Both the position numbers and the translations under genes were made by a program. The notes under the pieces were generated by a model. That model was not told where the DNA came from. It ran no database searches and worked only from the letters and a program-made list of their open reading frames with translations. From Paulinella micropora (lineage: Eukaryota; Cercozoa; Imbricatea; Euglyphida), in contig BJOX01000227.1 in NCBI GenBank assembly GCA_009731375.1, positions 564,269 through 628,268 of the forward strand: a DNA stretch of 64,000 bases, given 5' to 3'. Shown one piece after another: positions 1 to 12,040 of the stretch (its first letter is position 1; each line of letters begins with the position of its first letter).

Positions 1-119
1 CGACTCCACACAGGCTCATACACCTAACTACCCCTGCCTTGTACCCCTTGTACAAACTTGATTGAACCAACTTCAGCCTTTATTGGGACGAGAAGAAAGT
101 TATTGAGGAACCCCGCCAC

Positions 120-938
120 ATGGCCGCCACGCCCGCCGCCCTAATCGAGTATGAGTCTTTCCACCATCTCTACTTACGGATGGACGCCACCCGAACAGGC
201 ATCCACGGCGCTTTGTGCACTAGCCTTGATGAAGACGCTCCAGTCATCAAATATCTTTCCTTCAAGTTTACGGACACGCAAATTCATTGGGCAACCTATC
301 TGCAGGAAACCTACGGTGTTATTTATGGAATTAAGCAATGCCACTATTACATCGGCACCAGCGCCATTATCATCGATCCAAGACCATTCGCGATCTTATG
401 GCGCATTGGCAGTCCTTTAGTCACCGGATGGATCTTGGAATATCTGGGCACGATTCGTCTCAAGATCGGATACTTACCCAGTAAGACAGCCCTTCCCCTG
501 ACCGATCCGCCCCGTGTCCACAGCATAGATTCGGACATCCCGACTCTCCCCGACGAAGCCGAAACCACCCGACGGCTTTTCAACGCCATTCCAACGCCCA
601 GAGCAGGCTCCACGCTTTGGCTCGCCATCGGAGGCACAAATGACGCTTTGAAGATGACACTCAAATCTCTTCCCTGTCACATTATACGTGCAAGACCGAC
701 GCGAAGCGCCATCAACGGCCCATGGGATTTGGCCATCATCGTCCCTCCTCCTAGGGGCTCCCCAGTCTTCGCACGCGCCATCTTTGATCTCCGCAAGCCA
801 TTCGTCATACTTACGCCGATGGACGCCGTCTGTTGCATTCCGAATCAAGCTCTCCCACGGGAGACAGTTGAAGATTGTGAACAGATTTTGGTTAACGACG
901 ACTTTGTATGGATGCTCTACGGCCTCTACATGGAATGA
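120..938 (+). pseudogene. Ty3/gypsy RNase H fragment
   Basis: A 272-codon open frame. Its first third matches the RNase H domain that follows gypsy reverse transcriptase: YLRMDAT (first catalytic Asp), then GALC, a KFTDTQ...WATY segment and ETYGVIYGIKQCHYYI. The order and wording parallel the RNase H end of the gypsy element at 47.6-47.8 kb, so the two belong to related families. A tether-like TGWILEYL follows. The rest is unrecognised and I see no integrase. No RT lies upstream because the window begins here. Probably a truncated element. The RNase H assignment is firm; whether the frame is still used is unknown. Confidence 0.7.
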
Positions 939-2650
939 GATTATTGATACCTTTTTTTATCGCTACTTCTTGTGCCTCACGTGTTGATCGACATCATCTT
1001 GACCCGGAAAACAAACGAGGCAGATCCACAGTTCACCGCCTTGGTACGACCCTGGATTTTACCCCTCTCTTCCGACTCGTCTACGAAGATCAATGGACAA
1101 AGCTACCATCCAGAACTGGAACAATCCTAGTCTTTTTGGAAGCCCTCCCTTTTTGACATTACAAATGTTCAAACCGCTCACTATCACACTGTATGGCATC
1201 TTCTGAGAAGAACAAGAACAGACTTCGGTTACCCACCAAAGTTCTGACGCGCCTTTAGGATATCATTACCACCGGCGAACCCCTCACATTACGCGTCCTT
1301 CATCCAGACAACGTAACAGTTGAAGAAATAGCCAACCCCCAACACTCTCAAGTGGGTTTTACCCATCGTAACCGGCTTCACCCGCCACCGCCCAGCGCTT
1401 TTCCCACTTGAACCGTCATCGTCCCTAGATAAATTACGCCACGACCGACGTATCCTTCTAAGTCCTTGGTCGCCTCTTCTGCCTGCAGGTCCACGATCAT
1501 CTTCATCGAGCCTGAATACCTCAGTGATTATATCGGCATGGCATATTTGGTGCTTTTTTGGTTCACCTTGGCTGTGTGACACTCGGCCACCTAGTTTCTA
1601 CGGCTCGACATCGCCCCCCGATACCACCGCTCGCTGCTGTGCCTCAATTGTCCCAGTCTCCCGCTGCGAATCATGGATATCCGGCCCCGGCTGATCATCA
1701 TCTGCATCGCGCACATCACTGACGCATCAATCTTTTTATTCACTCATAGGTTTAAGAGACTCACCCACCTCTCTTTTCCTTCTAGACATTTTTTTTCGCG
1801 GAAACATCATACTTCGTTCGTTTAGTCACTCATTCTGTACGCAACTCAACTCAACCGTTAGGTCTGGGGGGGGGGAGCTATCAGACTAAGCACCTTAACG
1901 ACCGGCAAAAACTCATACCGTTGACAATTCACCGTTTTTGACCGGCTCGTTGGATTCTCCTCTGCACGACGTTTCGACTTCACTAACTAGTTTTCGATTC
2001 CGTTCAGAAATGATTCCAAACGATCAAGTTAAAGATCTTTTTAAAATTTAGCCATTGCCATTTCCCCCCTCTCCATTTCCTTTTTACCAGATTTCCCGTG
2101 AACCATGAGTTACAGTAAATTTGTAGACAAGGACATACGAGTAACGGAAAAATACAATGATTGACTGTCTTTTTACATCAGTCCCAGTCATTCTCGTTTA
2201 GCCTTCCCAAAACAGTTTGGATTTCGAGTTTCACCAACCCGACACTACCCGTTTATGACTGTTAACTTGAAGACAGACAATTCTATCCGTTTGAGGACTG
2301 GAGACCAATCATCCCACAATCTACGTATCATCTTTGATCGTACGTTGCAACCCAAGTCTGCAACCGAGTTCGAAATTACGTAAATAAACGAAGTTGACCG
2401 TTCTGATATTTACTGGTACTTTCACCTGCTCTCATAGAGTCAGTTACTCAATGCAGCCATAGTGTTCTTATTAAGCGTTCGTTGTATCTGCATACTTGAA
2501 GAGTCGTATACAAACTCACAGAGAATCATAATATATATGTATATCATACAATACATAAATGCAACTTGAAAAAGTGACATAAGAGTAATATATGAAAATA
2601 CATATATGAACATATAATATATATGTTCGCGTATATGATCGTTATATAAA
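939..2650. other. No recognisable gene
   Basis: Mixed-composition sequence without an ORF I can assign. The part up to about 1600 may be decayed continuation of the gypsy fragment upstream. From about 2520 it becomes AT-rich, with ATATAT stretches. Confidence 0.5.
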
Positions 2651-3330
2651 AACTAATCTATATAGAAGTTATAAGTGGCAATATCCCACTGATACCGAAC
2701 CACGGAAAAGTAAAAGATTATAAAATGTTGAAGCGCTTCCCGTAGGGGGGTATGCGACGACAAAATAATATAAAATATGTGAACAAATACACTATATCTG
2801 TAATTCAAACTATTGGCGTGTCTGGTACATCCGGCTGGTCTGCGTACTTCCGTGTTGTTCCACATTCCCATGTGGCACGTTCACCGACCACCCGGACTCC
2901 ATGTTGGCCTCTTAGTGATTTTTATACATATAATGTGATTAAGGGAGATTATCGATTGAACTGGACGCTACAGCCGAACGCCGAGACTGGGCCAGGTCAC
3001 TTGCCTTCTCGTGACCCTTGGAACGCATCGCTACTGCGCATCAAAAAGGATGGTTTGAGGAGGAGTAGCGCTTGCTCAGTTTCGCTTTCCGTCTTGGCCA
3101 ATCATCGGGCCCGTGCTTCGCGAATGCATTTCTTTTCCTCGGGGGCAAGAGATGAGTCGAAAGTCCAGGCACGTCTTGCCTCTTCCCCTGGAAGGGGGTA
3201 CGACGTCCCTCGCTTGAAACGGTCACCTACATCACTCCCCTCGATATATAGTATGCGGGAAATACGATCTACGAAAAATAAGACGATTTATATCCGGATG
3301 TATAGCTATAAACGATCATAACGTGAACTA
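2651..3330. other. Unassigned flank of copia element 1
   Basis: An open frame at 2752-3321 (plus) shows no recognisable domain. The motif AAGCGCTTCCCGTAG at about 2734 recurs at about 51112, next to the pol end of copia element 2. In both places it lies just beyond the RNase H end of a copia element, so this stretch may be the 3' untranslated/LTR side of copia element 1. I could not delimit an LTR. Confidence 0.35.
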
Positions 3331-4180
3331 TTACGCGGAACATACCCGGTACTTACACCACGACTTGACCAACTTCACCGAGATATGATCAGCCAAGTAA
3401 TTGAACCGCTCATACGTAAAATTGATTTTGGTGAATAAATCAGCGATGTTTTCCTCCGTCGGTACCTGGAACAACTTGACAATCCCCTCCTTGACCAATT
3501 CTCGAGCAGGTGGTACCTGACATCGATATGTTTGGTCCTTGATTCCCCTAACCCCCTTTCCGAGAGGATGATAGTCCCTCATTGCCCTCAAACAAGGGGA
3601 TGAAACCTCTTATGGGCAAGCCGATGTCACGGAGGGTCTGTTTTAGTGCCAACAACTCCCTTACAGCTTCATTAGCTGATACGGTCTCCGACTCGAGAGT
3701 CGATTGGGCAATAACAGTCTGGAGTTTGGAAAACCATGCTACCGGCGCTCCGTTAAAGAGGAAGATATACCCGGAGCGTGATTTCCTAGTGGCTTTCTCC
3801 CCGGCAAAGTCTGAATCGACGTACCCCACGAGGGGGTGATCGCTTATCATCTTTTCCACATTGGCTATGACCGGGACGCTGAAAGTATCCATTTCCGTGA
3901 CCTCGCAAGGATAGAGTTCCAGAGCTTTCTCAGCGGCTGATGGGCCTCCGGCTGGTTTCCAGGATCTGGGGGTTTTGGGGACAGAGAACACTTCGGTCAA
4001 CATTCTGACCAACCGTTTATCGCCCCGTCTGAAAAACAGGGCTCTAGGGGTCAGCAGCCACAGAAACATGCGGTGAACCATGGCGTAAGATGTTTCAGGG
4101 GATGGGACTTGTTGTTTTGCTGCTATACCCAAGGGGCAGATCAGGAGGGGGCGAGTATGGACGGCAAGGAAGATAAGCAT
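3331..4180 (-). pseudogene. copia 1 RNase H, frameshifted
   Basis: Frames 4180-3548 and 3591-3331. GYVDSDFAGEKATRKSRSGY and APVAWFSKLQTVIAQSTLESE are the copia RNase H signature. The following frame has QVPTEENIADLFTKI, the usual C-terminal segment. A frameshift near 3580 separates them. Confidence 0.75.
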
Positions 4181-4227
4181 CCCGATCAGACACCTAAGGT
4201 CATACTTGAGCAGACAGAGTTCGGCTT

Positions 4228-4826
4228 TCAGGGGAGCGCCGGGTTCTCGGATGTGAAGGGTGTTTTGGCGGGCACCTCCCTTGTATAATCTAACTCATTC
4301 AGAATGAGAAGTTCATACTTCCGTTGGTGCAACAAGATCCCTTTGCCAGATTGTACAATCTGGATGTTTTTGAACTCCGTAGCTCGCCCTAGGTTCTTAC
4401 ACCTGAAACCATGCTTTTTCATGCTCTCGACAAGTCATGTCTGGCTTCACTAGCAGCGTGCAAGCCGCCATCAACGTAGAAAGAAAGCAGCTGAGTACTT
4501 ATGGGGTCTTTGGCATGTTTGACGAAGGATGCCCGGTCAAGGGAGAAGGTGATGAAGGCCTGCTTTTCTACTAACTCTCCTGACATGAGGTCATACCAAA
4601 GTCTCCCTGCCTCCGGATGGCCATAGAGAGCCTTCCTGAGAAGCCAAAGGAAACCTTCTCTCTCGAACCCCCGAGGCGGTTTGACATAGATATCATATAG
4701 CATCTTGGCATGTAGGTATGCAGTGGTAAAGTCTATGAGCCATAGGTCTATGTCGAAGCACGCAGCATAAGCAATGATGAGAAGGATAGTGCGATGGTGT
4801 GGGAGAGTATGTGCGTTTGGGGTCAT
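4228..4826 (-). pseudogene. copia 1 reverse transcriptase, partial
   Basis: Two minus frames (4826-4419 and 4422-4228). The first contains motif A as LIDFTTAYLHAKM and the KPPRGFEREGFLWLLRKALYG segment, and ends at FYVDGGLHAAS, where copia RTs have YVDD. Here it reads YVDG, so the second catalytic Asp is replaced. The second frame holds the SGKGILLHQRKYE segment downstream of the active site. The N-terminal RT portion (4.83-5.48 kb) is not recognisable in one frame. Probably inactive. Confidence 0.7.
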
Positions 4827-5484
4827 ATTGTAACCCCGCTTTCAGGAGGTCTCCTTTCAAGGTGATCCTAGCCTTATGGTATTCGTCACTCGTCCCTTGC
4901 TGTTTGACAGTATCTATCCATTTCAGGGGAATGATAGGCGTACCCGATCTTCTCGCCTCACTCTCCTCTCTCCATTTGAAAGCTTTAAGCTCTTCCTGCT
5001 GTTTAACTTCTGTTTCTCTCGCTTGTCTACTATCTTTCGGTTTTTGCGCAACGGGAAATTCAGGAATTTGCTCGGCGACCAGACAATAGTCACATCTCTC
5101 TTCTCTAGTCTCGCAGACTGAGATATGCTTTCTGGTTCTCCCCCCGGGGATTATGTTCTCCTGAGAAATGTTTGCTTGCTCATGAGATCTCCACCTGGGG
5201 GGTGCCTGGCTTGTTCCGTGGCTATCCTAACTCTCTCCCCCTCGGCATGGCCGAACTCGCTAGCAACGTTGGGGTCGGGGCGTGCCGGTTCACTGATAGC
5301 CTGCGGTAGGAGAGAAGGGGGAGGGGCTCCCCCTGAAATCTCGTACTTTAGGATTTCACAGTCCAATATTTTCTCGGTAACGCCATCATCAAATTGAACG
5401 TTATGTGCTGGGAACCTTTTCTTTTTCCGTGCAACAGGAGCGGACGGGTCAAGAGTAACTCCCTTCCTAACAGTGGACTCCCAC

Positions 5485-7092
5485 CTATTTCCATAAGTGG
5501 CCGTAGCCTATCCTTCCCCGAATGTTCGTGCAGGAATTTGAATGGTCTTCCCAGTCAGCACAACTTTTTCCCACTGCTCTGATACCCTTCTCCCCCTGCT
5601 CCATGCTCCCTACAGTCCGCGGTGTAGGGGGAATGAAGTCAGGGAGGTTGCTAAAGTTCTGACTATGAGCATCTTCATCGTCACTAACAGCAACGTTTTC
5701 AGAGACATGTTCGCTTTCAGGTCCTTTCTGGGGTATCGTAGGAGCAACGGTGGCAATCTCAGCACCTTCACTATTACTAGTAGCGACTACAACTGGTGCA
5801 GTGGGCTTACTACATGGTACTTCGACGCTAACAGTCTTTTCAGGGGATGTATCATCTGGGGATGGAACAGCAGAGGGTGTGGTCGATTTCCACTCGACCG
5901 AAAACGTATCCTCGTCTGCTGTTCCTTGAAGGTTTTTGGAAGCCTCTCGTTTTCCCAGTTTCCAGACATCAAACATAACATCCCGGATATTACCGTGTAT
6001 AACACGTACGACGGGGTCATAGACCCGATAATACCCGGTATTACGTTCATAACCTAAGAAGATGACTTTCTTTCCCCTCTCACCTTTCCCTCTCCGGGCC
6101 TTAACCTTCATCACAGCAGCGCAACCGATAGGGCGCAGGTGATGCAGATAAGGTTTCCGGTGGTGAATGATTTCGAAGGGGGACTTGCCCTTAAAGGGCC
6201 CTTGTGCAATCGGGAGCAGGTTGTTGATATATGTAGCGTTTTTCTCCATCTCCGTCCAAAACTTGGGGGGGAGATCAGAGTCACTAAGCATCGCCCTAGC
6301 AGGCTCACCGTTAGTTTGGTGAGACCTTTCTATCTTGGAAACTGCCTGTTTCTCGGCCGTTGGGGCCTCAATTAAGATAGGCTGATAGGTATCAACCCAC
6401 TCCCGAAAAATATCGTACCGACCATATTCTTGATCACAGGTAATGAATTTGACTTTCCGGTTTGTATGCCTTTCAAAAAATGCAACCGCTTTGATAAAAC
6501 ACGGGAAGAATTCATTCCTATGACCCAGATAATAATCGAGCTCGAAGTTCGAAGCGAGACATTTAACCGTAAATTTGTACCGCTTCCCATCCCAGGAAAT
6601 AGTATTCCACCACCCTTGGGTGTCCATGGAGATGTGTGTACCGGGATGGTGTTCAACAACGTGATGGTTTTTGTGGAAATGCGGTACTTTTTTTATTTTA
6701 TTCCGCAGACAGTACTCACACTTCATGATTCTCTCTCGCCACCCTATCCCTACTATCTTGACGCCCATATAGTGAGCCATCCTTTCCATGGCCTTTACTC
6801 CTCTATGTTTGCACATGCGGTGAAACACAGTAGCGTGGATTTGTTCACTACGTGTGGGGCGGACGACAGGATGCAAAGCGTTGGGCATTTGACAATTAAC
6901 ATCATGTTCATGAGTTCGTGATGTGTGTGGACATATATTATCCGCTCTATTCAAATGACAGCAATCCGGACTTTGCAAACGCTCCCCCTTTTCCGTGTTT
7001 GTTTCGTGCGAAAACGGGACATACGATTTATTATCATGGCATCCCCACCCACAAATACATGGGATAATGTCACAATAAACATCGTCATACAC
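5485..7092 (-). pseudogene. copia 1 integrase
   Basis: A 535-codon frame. It has an HHCC zinc-binding region (FHRMCKH... and CEYC) and the DD(35)E core: HISMDTQG (first Asp), ITCDQEYG (second Asp), SKIERSHQT (Glu). A GKSPFEIIHHRKPYLHHLRP segment and a GYERNTGYYRVYDP segment typical of copia integrases follow, then a Pro/Ser/Glu-rich tail. Catalytic residues are all present, although neighbouring domains are broken. Confidence 0.8.
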
Positions 7093-7618
7093 GGGAAGGC
7101 CAGGGTAGTTGGTTGGGAAGGGTGACGAGGGGGAAGTCAGAAAGAGACAGTAGCTGGTGGTGTCCCATCACCACCAACTTGCACGTTGTGCTTTTCAAGA
7201 GGAACTGGTTCATATCGCTGGTTGGGATCCAACGGGGCCGTCCCGGGGGATCAAAGACGAAGAGATTGTTGGGTAAAGACCTACCCCTAAAAACTATCTG
7301 TTCCTCTTTGATGTGAATCGGGGATCGAAGAACAACCACCTGGTTGTTTTGGTGGACAACAGACAGTCCACGTTTCAACCAAGCTGAAGTAGCAACCAAT
7401 CCATAGCTCGAATGGGGGTTGTACGTGGTATGTGAGTCGTACACTTTGACAGCCTCTCCGTTGGCACCCGACAGAGTCATCAAGGCTTTCCCCTTATACT
7501 CTGTTTTGATACTCCCTTTTGCGATGTTGAACTTCTGGGGGTTATGCTTCAACCTCACGAAAGCGTCCTTATGGGGCGATTGTGATTCACTAGCACCACT
7601 ATCATCAATCCACACCAT
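7085..7618 (-). pseudogene. copia 1 aspartic protease region
   Basis: Starts MVWIDDSGAS, the DSGA catalytic motif of copia proteases. Further on it carries the conserved VVHQNNQVVVLRSPIHI and IVFRGRSLPNN segments seen in similar form in copia element 2. The protease would process the polyprotein. The frame stops where the integrase frame begins (7092), an overlap with a frame change. Confidence 0.7.
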
Positions 7619-7788
7619 CTCTCTCCACTCCTTTCAGGTGTATCGGATGTTTCGTTTTCGTCTTTCCCGGGTGTTTCGTTCTCGTCTTCTTCTTTCTCAT
7701 GCATCATCACAGCACACTCTTCATGTGATAGTGGATTGTTCCATGCGCGAGATCGTGATGATGATGATGATGAGATGTTGTTGGAATC

Positions 7789-8133
7789 TTACCTCCATCC
7801 CATTCTTTGCAAGTATTCCTGATATTCCCGTAATTGTTCCCGGAGATGCGGGGATTCTGCGACTAGTCCTCTCGCGAAAGGATTGTTCCATTTGTGTGCC
7901 ATGGAAATAACAAAATTCTGGATGTCAACGTAAAATTCGTCGTAGAATTCATTAATTTCCCCATTTCTCCCGGTAATTAGGGAATCCCTCACTTCAAGAT
8001 CCCGAGCCCCTCTGCTAACGCTCCAAATAATCTCCGCACCTCTGCTATCTCGGGTATCTCCCCATTCCCACCTACCCGTATCATCTTCCCCTCTTCCCAT
8101 CGCCAAGCTATCTTAGTGTCTTGTTCGATCTTA

Positions 8134-8187
<54 letters not shown>

Positions 8188-8773
8188 TGTCTTCTCCTGT
8201 CAAGTTAGGTGAGATGAGTGGTAAGGGACGTTCGAAGATATGAGATGGTGAACGATGAGAAGGTGATGGAAGTTGGTATGGTGGTAAACATCCCTCTCTT
8301 TCCTCTGAGCCCGAACGTTCTGGAGAGGGGAGGGGGGATTCATGGACAATCTCATCTTCATCTGAACTTGCCTCTTCCTCAGCTCTCTCCTTCTTTCCCC
8401 TCACTTGTGTGTTTCCCTCTGCTGCAACCCCAACGTTCTCATTCTTTTCTGTGCTTGAAAGAGAACGTTGTGATGTTGAAACAGGGAGTTTAATATACCT
8501 GATGATGGAAGGGGAGGAAGAAGAAGATGAGGATGAAGAAGAAGAAGTAGAAGAAGAACTATCATTGGGAACAAGAGAAGGTCTATGAGGTGTCCCGTAA
8601 GCGGAAGATGAGGTGAGTGCAGATGCTGTTTTCTGAGGTGATGTGTGTGTAGATGAGGAGCTACTCGAACTACTAGAACCTGTTGCCAACGGTATGGGGG
8701 GATCTGGAACAGGGTTGGGGTTTTGGCCTACACTTATCCGTTGCCGCAGAATCCAGTTCATTGGGGCAAGCAT
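7789..8773 (-). pseudogene. copia 1 linker ORFs, Ser-rich, with (CT)n
   Basis: Two adjacent minus frames (8773-8108 and 8106-7789). The first is Pro/Ser-rich with long Ser runs and ends in an Arg-Glu dipeptide repeat read from a (CT)n microsatellite at 8138-8184. The second is a short unrecognised frame. Between gag and protease in the element; possibly spacer. Confidence 0.4.
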
Positions 8774-9082
8774 TAACCCTTGGTGCCATGGTGTTCCTCC
8801 CAGGCGGAGCTGGGCACGAATGACAGCTAATAGATCGTCCCGGTCTTGTTCAGCAGGAATGTGATGTGAGCAAAAATCGCACCCTTCCTGCTCTAGCCTC
8901 TTTAATTTGCGCAGTCAGAACCCATCTTTTTGTCCCGGGCGGCCCCAAGCCTCCATCTACACCGGGCTCCAGTCCCAGTGAAACCCTCACATTGCTTAGC
9001 AGCTGACTGTTTAAGCCAGGCTCCTGAACGTAGTGGTTTTGCCCAGAGATTGAGGAGAGGGCCGTCATCCTCTCGTAAGTGG

Positions 9083-9796
9083 TTAAGAAGGAAGTAACTT
9101 CGGGATTTCATAAGGACCTCCTATATTTCCCAAGGACACGTCGGAGCCCCAACCTTCCTCTATAGAGTAGATTACTCCAAGAGGGGTTGGGTCTCCAATC
9201 ATGTCAATCACGGTACGAAACTGGTTCTCTTTCAGGGGAAGAGGTAGGTGACTGTTGAGGACAGGACGAGAGACAGGACGAGAGACAGACATAACGTTGC
9301 TCTCCCTCTTCTGATCAGATGCGTGAGGTGGCATTTCTTGAGATACAAAAGAGGGATTGGGTGTAGGGTTTTCAGATGAGGTGTCTTGTGGTTCTTCGTC
9401 TGTTTCCTTTTTCTGAATCATGTTTATGCTGAGCATGTGATTGATGTATCCTATCTCCCCTACTCCCTCTCCTTCCTCGCCTTGGTCAAGAGAAGTGTAA
9501 CTGTTGAGCTCGTCTTCTGACTCAGGGGATTTAGACTCCTCCTCTTCTTCTTCAGAACTATTGGAAGAAGAGGAGTCCGAACCCCCTGCGTTCAGACTTA
9601 TAGTCTTAGCTTTAGGTGTGCTTTTCTTGATAAAGTCGGCTGCCTTCAGCTTTCGTCTGACCTTCTCTCCCTCTTTCGTCTGTCTTCTTGTCTTTCTTCT
9701 CTCTTTAGGTTTCTCCTTAGACTTAGGTCTGCTCTTTCCTACTCCTCTAGCTAAGTTGACTATCCTTGCTGCCTTCTTTCTCACAGGGCAATCCAC
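9083..9796 (-). pseudogene. copia 1 gag C-terminal region, Lys-rich then acidic
   Basis: A 237-codon frame that starts with the last zinc-knuckle residues (MDCPVRKK), followed by a very basic stretch rich in KSK, RRK and KPK, then an acidic Ser/Glu stretch. No enzymatic motif. By position it is the part of gag downstream of the nucleocapsid. Confidence 0.5.
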
Positions 9797-10466
9797 GGGG
9801 ACATGTCCATCCCGTGGGCATTCAGGGAGAGAACAGGGGACAATACATATCTTGATCTATCACCTCGACAGTTGTAGCAAGAGTAATCCCGATTTTTCCT
9901 ACGTTGGTTTCCCAAAAGGTTAACCGTGATAGGATCACTCTTAGTCCCTGTACCAGATGATGTTTTAGATGACAGGGGACGATAACCGCCCCCTGACGAG
10001 TAAAGCTTTTTCATCTTGGCCTTTGATTCAGCTGTCTGGGCGACTTGCTCGATGGTTTTCACGAACTCTGTCCAGTCCGGTCGGTGCTCTGGGAGCTGGC
10101 TATTGATCATATGTCGGAAAAGATCAAATTCAGACAAATGCTCCAGCTTTTTCATGACCAACTCTGTTTTGATCGGTTCAGGGTACGGACCCATAACTGC
10201 CTCTTGTTCGGCAATGCTGGTGTGAAATAGAGTTAACCATGACCTAACGTCTTGAACCTTTTTGGGGAAGGCAGAGTCAAGAAATTCTTGCCTCTCTTTC
10301 CACTTGACAATGTCGAGGTCCCATATCTCTTCCTCAGTGCCATAAAGCACTCTACTCCGTCTGTGCCTGCTGTCCTAATGACAGACATGGCTTCCTTGTC
10401 CTTTGTGCAGGACTGAATCAAAAGAACGAAGATAAGATGGATGCGTTTTGCTTTCTCTCTCTTCAC
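9781..10466 (-). pseudogene. copia 1 gag (capsid/nucleocapsid), frameshifted
   Basis: Two overlapping minus frames (10466-10233 and 10350-9781) together give a gag-like helical domain, with WDLDIVKWKERQEF and a KVQDVRSWLTLFH segment. A zinc-knuckle start, CYNCRG, follows near 9880. The remaining Cys/His residues continue in another frame (CPRDGHVPVDCP near 9800), so at least two frameshifts are present. The knuckle binds element RNA in the family. Confidence 0.6.
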
Positions 10467-10837
10467 TATCTGCGTGTAATAACTAGCTGCAGCAGATGAA
10501 GCAACCCTAGCACTAGGATGAGAACCGATAGTAACAATGGGAATTGTGTCTGTTGTTTTCTCTTTTCTTTTTCTTCAGATGCGTGAGAGGGAGAAGTGGG
10601 CTCAGCTTCCTTTTTGAGGGTCGAAGTGGCCTGAGGTGAAGAACTACTAACCTTTGTCTTTGTAGTACTGAACTGCTATCCTCTGTCTTTACTGCGGTCT
10701 CTTTTCTCTCTTTTCTGTCTTCTTCTTCTTCCTCCTCACTATCTCCACTAGGGGACATGGGTGCGTTGAGGGAAGTACTGGAATGAGTGAAAGAGGTTGC
10801 CAGTTTCGCTTGCAAATACAGAGGGTGTCGGTCATGG

Positions 10838-10910
10838 GGGGGGGGGGGGGGGGGGGGACCCCCNNNNNNNNNNNNNNNNNNNNNNNNNNNNNNNNNGGGG
10901 GGGGGGGGGG
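10838..10910. other. Assembly gap flanked by G/C homopolymers
   Basis: A run of about 22 G, an ACCCCC tail, Ns, then about 14 G. Homopolymers on both sides suggest contig-edge artefact rather than biology. Confidence 0.8.
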
Positions 10911-11135
10911 TCCGAGGCTGTGCTAATCTGACTAGCCACAAGACACGTTTGTTGTGGGCGCCTTCTGCCGCTTCCCACGCCGCAATGACGTCGACTGTCT
11001 GCAACACGTCGATTCCGTGCACTTTCCTCTAGAAGGCCTGAGTACTGCCTCTCGTGTAGGCATTACCCCCCGGATAGCCGGTAAAAAGTACCTTTTCCTG
11101 GTAACAGGTGCACTAGCCTGTTTTTCTAGTATCGT

Positions 11136-11290
11136 TTGTCCGGATTGGACCTGATGTCATTTTATTCCTGGTCTGTTGCCGTTTTCCTTTTCGGCTTCAC
11201 TGAGCTAATACAACGAGACATCATTCTCATCTTTTGAGGACTGTGTTTGGTTGTATTACCGACTTTTTTAAGAGCTATCTTTGGGGCCCG
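11136..11290. repeat. Dispersed repeat, copy 1
   Basis: Matches 57996-58145 in the same orientation with moderate divergence; both contain CTTCACTGAGCTAATA followed by the ACGAGACATCATTCT block. The second copy abuts the right LTR of copia element 2. It could be an LTR fragment of an older copia element. Confidence 0.6.
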
Positions 11291-11796
11291 GACATTACAC
11301 TCGTATCGGACACTGCCGGCTAAGTGCAACTGATTAAAGCTGCTGCAGCGCGCAGAGTTCACTACTCGGTTGAAGGCTCGATAACCTGTTAGACTACTGT
11401 TATTAGTAAAGCAATCTACGATAGCTATATACTATACTCGCAACATACAAAACAACTTTAATGAGAAGTAAGGGCGCCAACACCCGCGCGGCGCCACGTA
11501 ACTTGACTGGCAGGATCATAAGTAATGGCTCTAACGACGTGACCGTTACTCCGATCAGTACGGCCGGTCCGTAACTATTAATTCAGAATTATTAGTTCCA
11601 ACATAAATAAAAGAAAAAGTCAAAACGAAAGATATATTTAGTTGTTATATTATGATTATTACCGGTATCGACGTTGCTGATAACTGCATTGACTATCGTT
11701 TGCTTGGAAAATATTTTTTTAGTTATTAATAGTAGTAGTTATGACTTAGCTTCATCATCAATTATTAATAATAGACTTGATTCTGTTTGCCACTAC
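11291..11796. other. Non-coding, AT-rich target of the piggyBac insertion
   Basis: No coding signal. Positions about 11655-11796 match 14597-14738 in the same orientation (shared CCGGTATCGACGTTGCTGAT and ATAATAGACTTGATTCTGTT). The two form a tandem repeat into which the piggyBac element has inserted. Confidence 0.6.
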
Positions 11797-12040
11797 TGTC
11801 TATGTGTATGCGCATGGATGCCGGCCGGCATCCGTTTTAAGTCACTTTCAAAGTCAGAAAAAATAATAATATTCAAATTTTTTATTAAAATTAATATTAA
11901 ATCTTTCATTTCATATACTAAAATCAATAAAAATTTATTACAATTATTAACATTACCGCTCGGTCAGTGTCCTTACCCCCCCCCCCCCCCCCCCCCCCCN
12001 NNNNNNNNNATGCACCCCGGCATCACAGAGTTCAAGAGCG

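Larger units (their letters stand above)
3331..10466 (-). mobile_element. Ty1/copia retrotransposon 1, decayed
   Basis: Minus-strand order, right to left: gag with zinc-knuckle remnant (10.47-9.1 kb), Ser-rich linker (8.77-8.1 kb), protease (7.6 kb), integrase (7.1-5.5 kb), reverse transcriptase (4.83-4.2 kb) and RNase H (4.18-3.33 kb). Integrase before RT defines the copia superfamily. Frames change at several points, so the element is interrupted. It shares protease and integrase wording with copia element 2 at 50.6-58.0 kb and is the older relative. LTRs were not clearly found; a dispersed repeat at 11136-11290 is a candidate for part of the 5' LTR. Confidence 0.8.

Noticed and set aside
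2752-3321. 189-codon plus-strand ORF as a host gene
   Set aside because: No recognisable domain, and it lies in the 3' flank of the decayed copia element.
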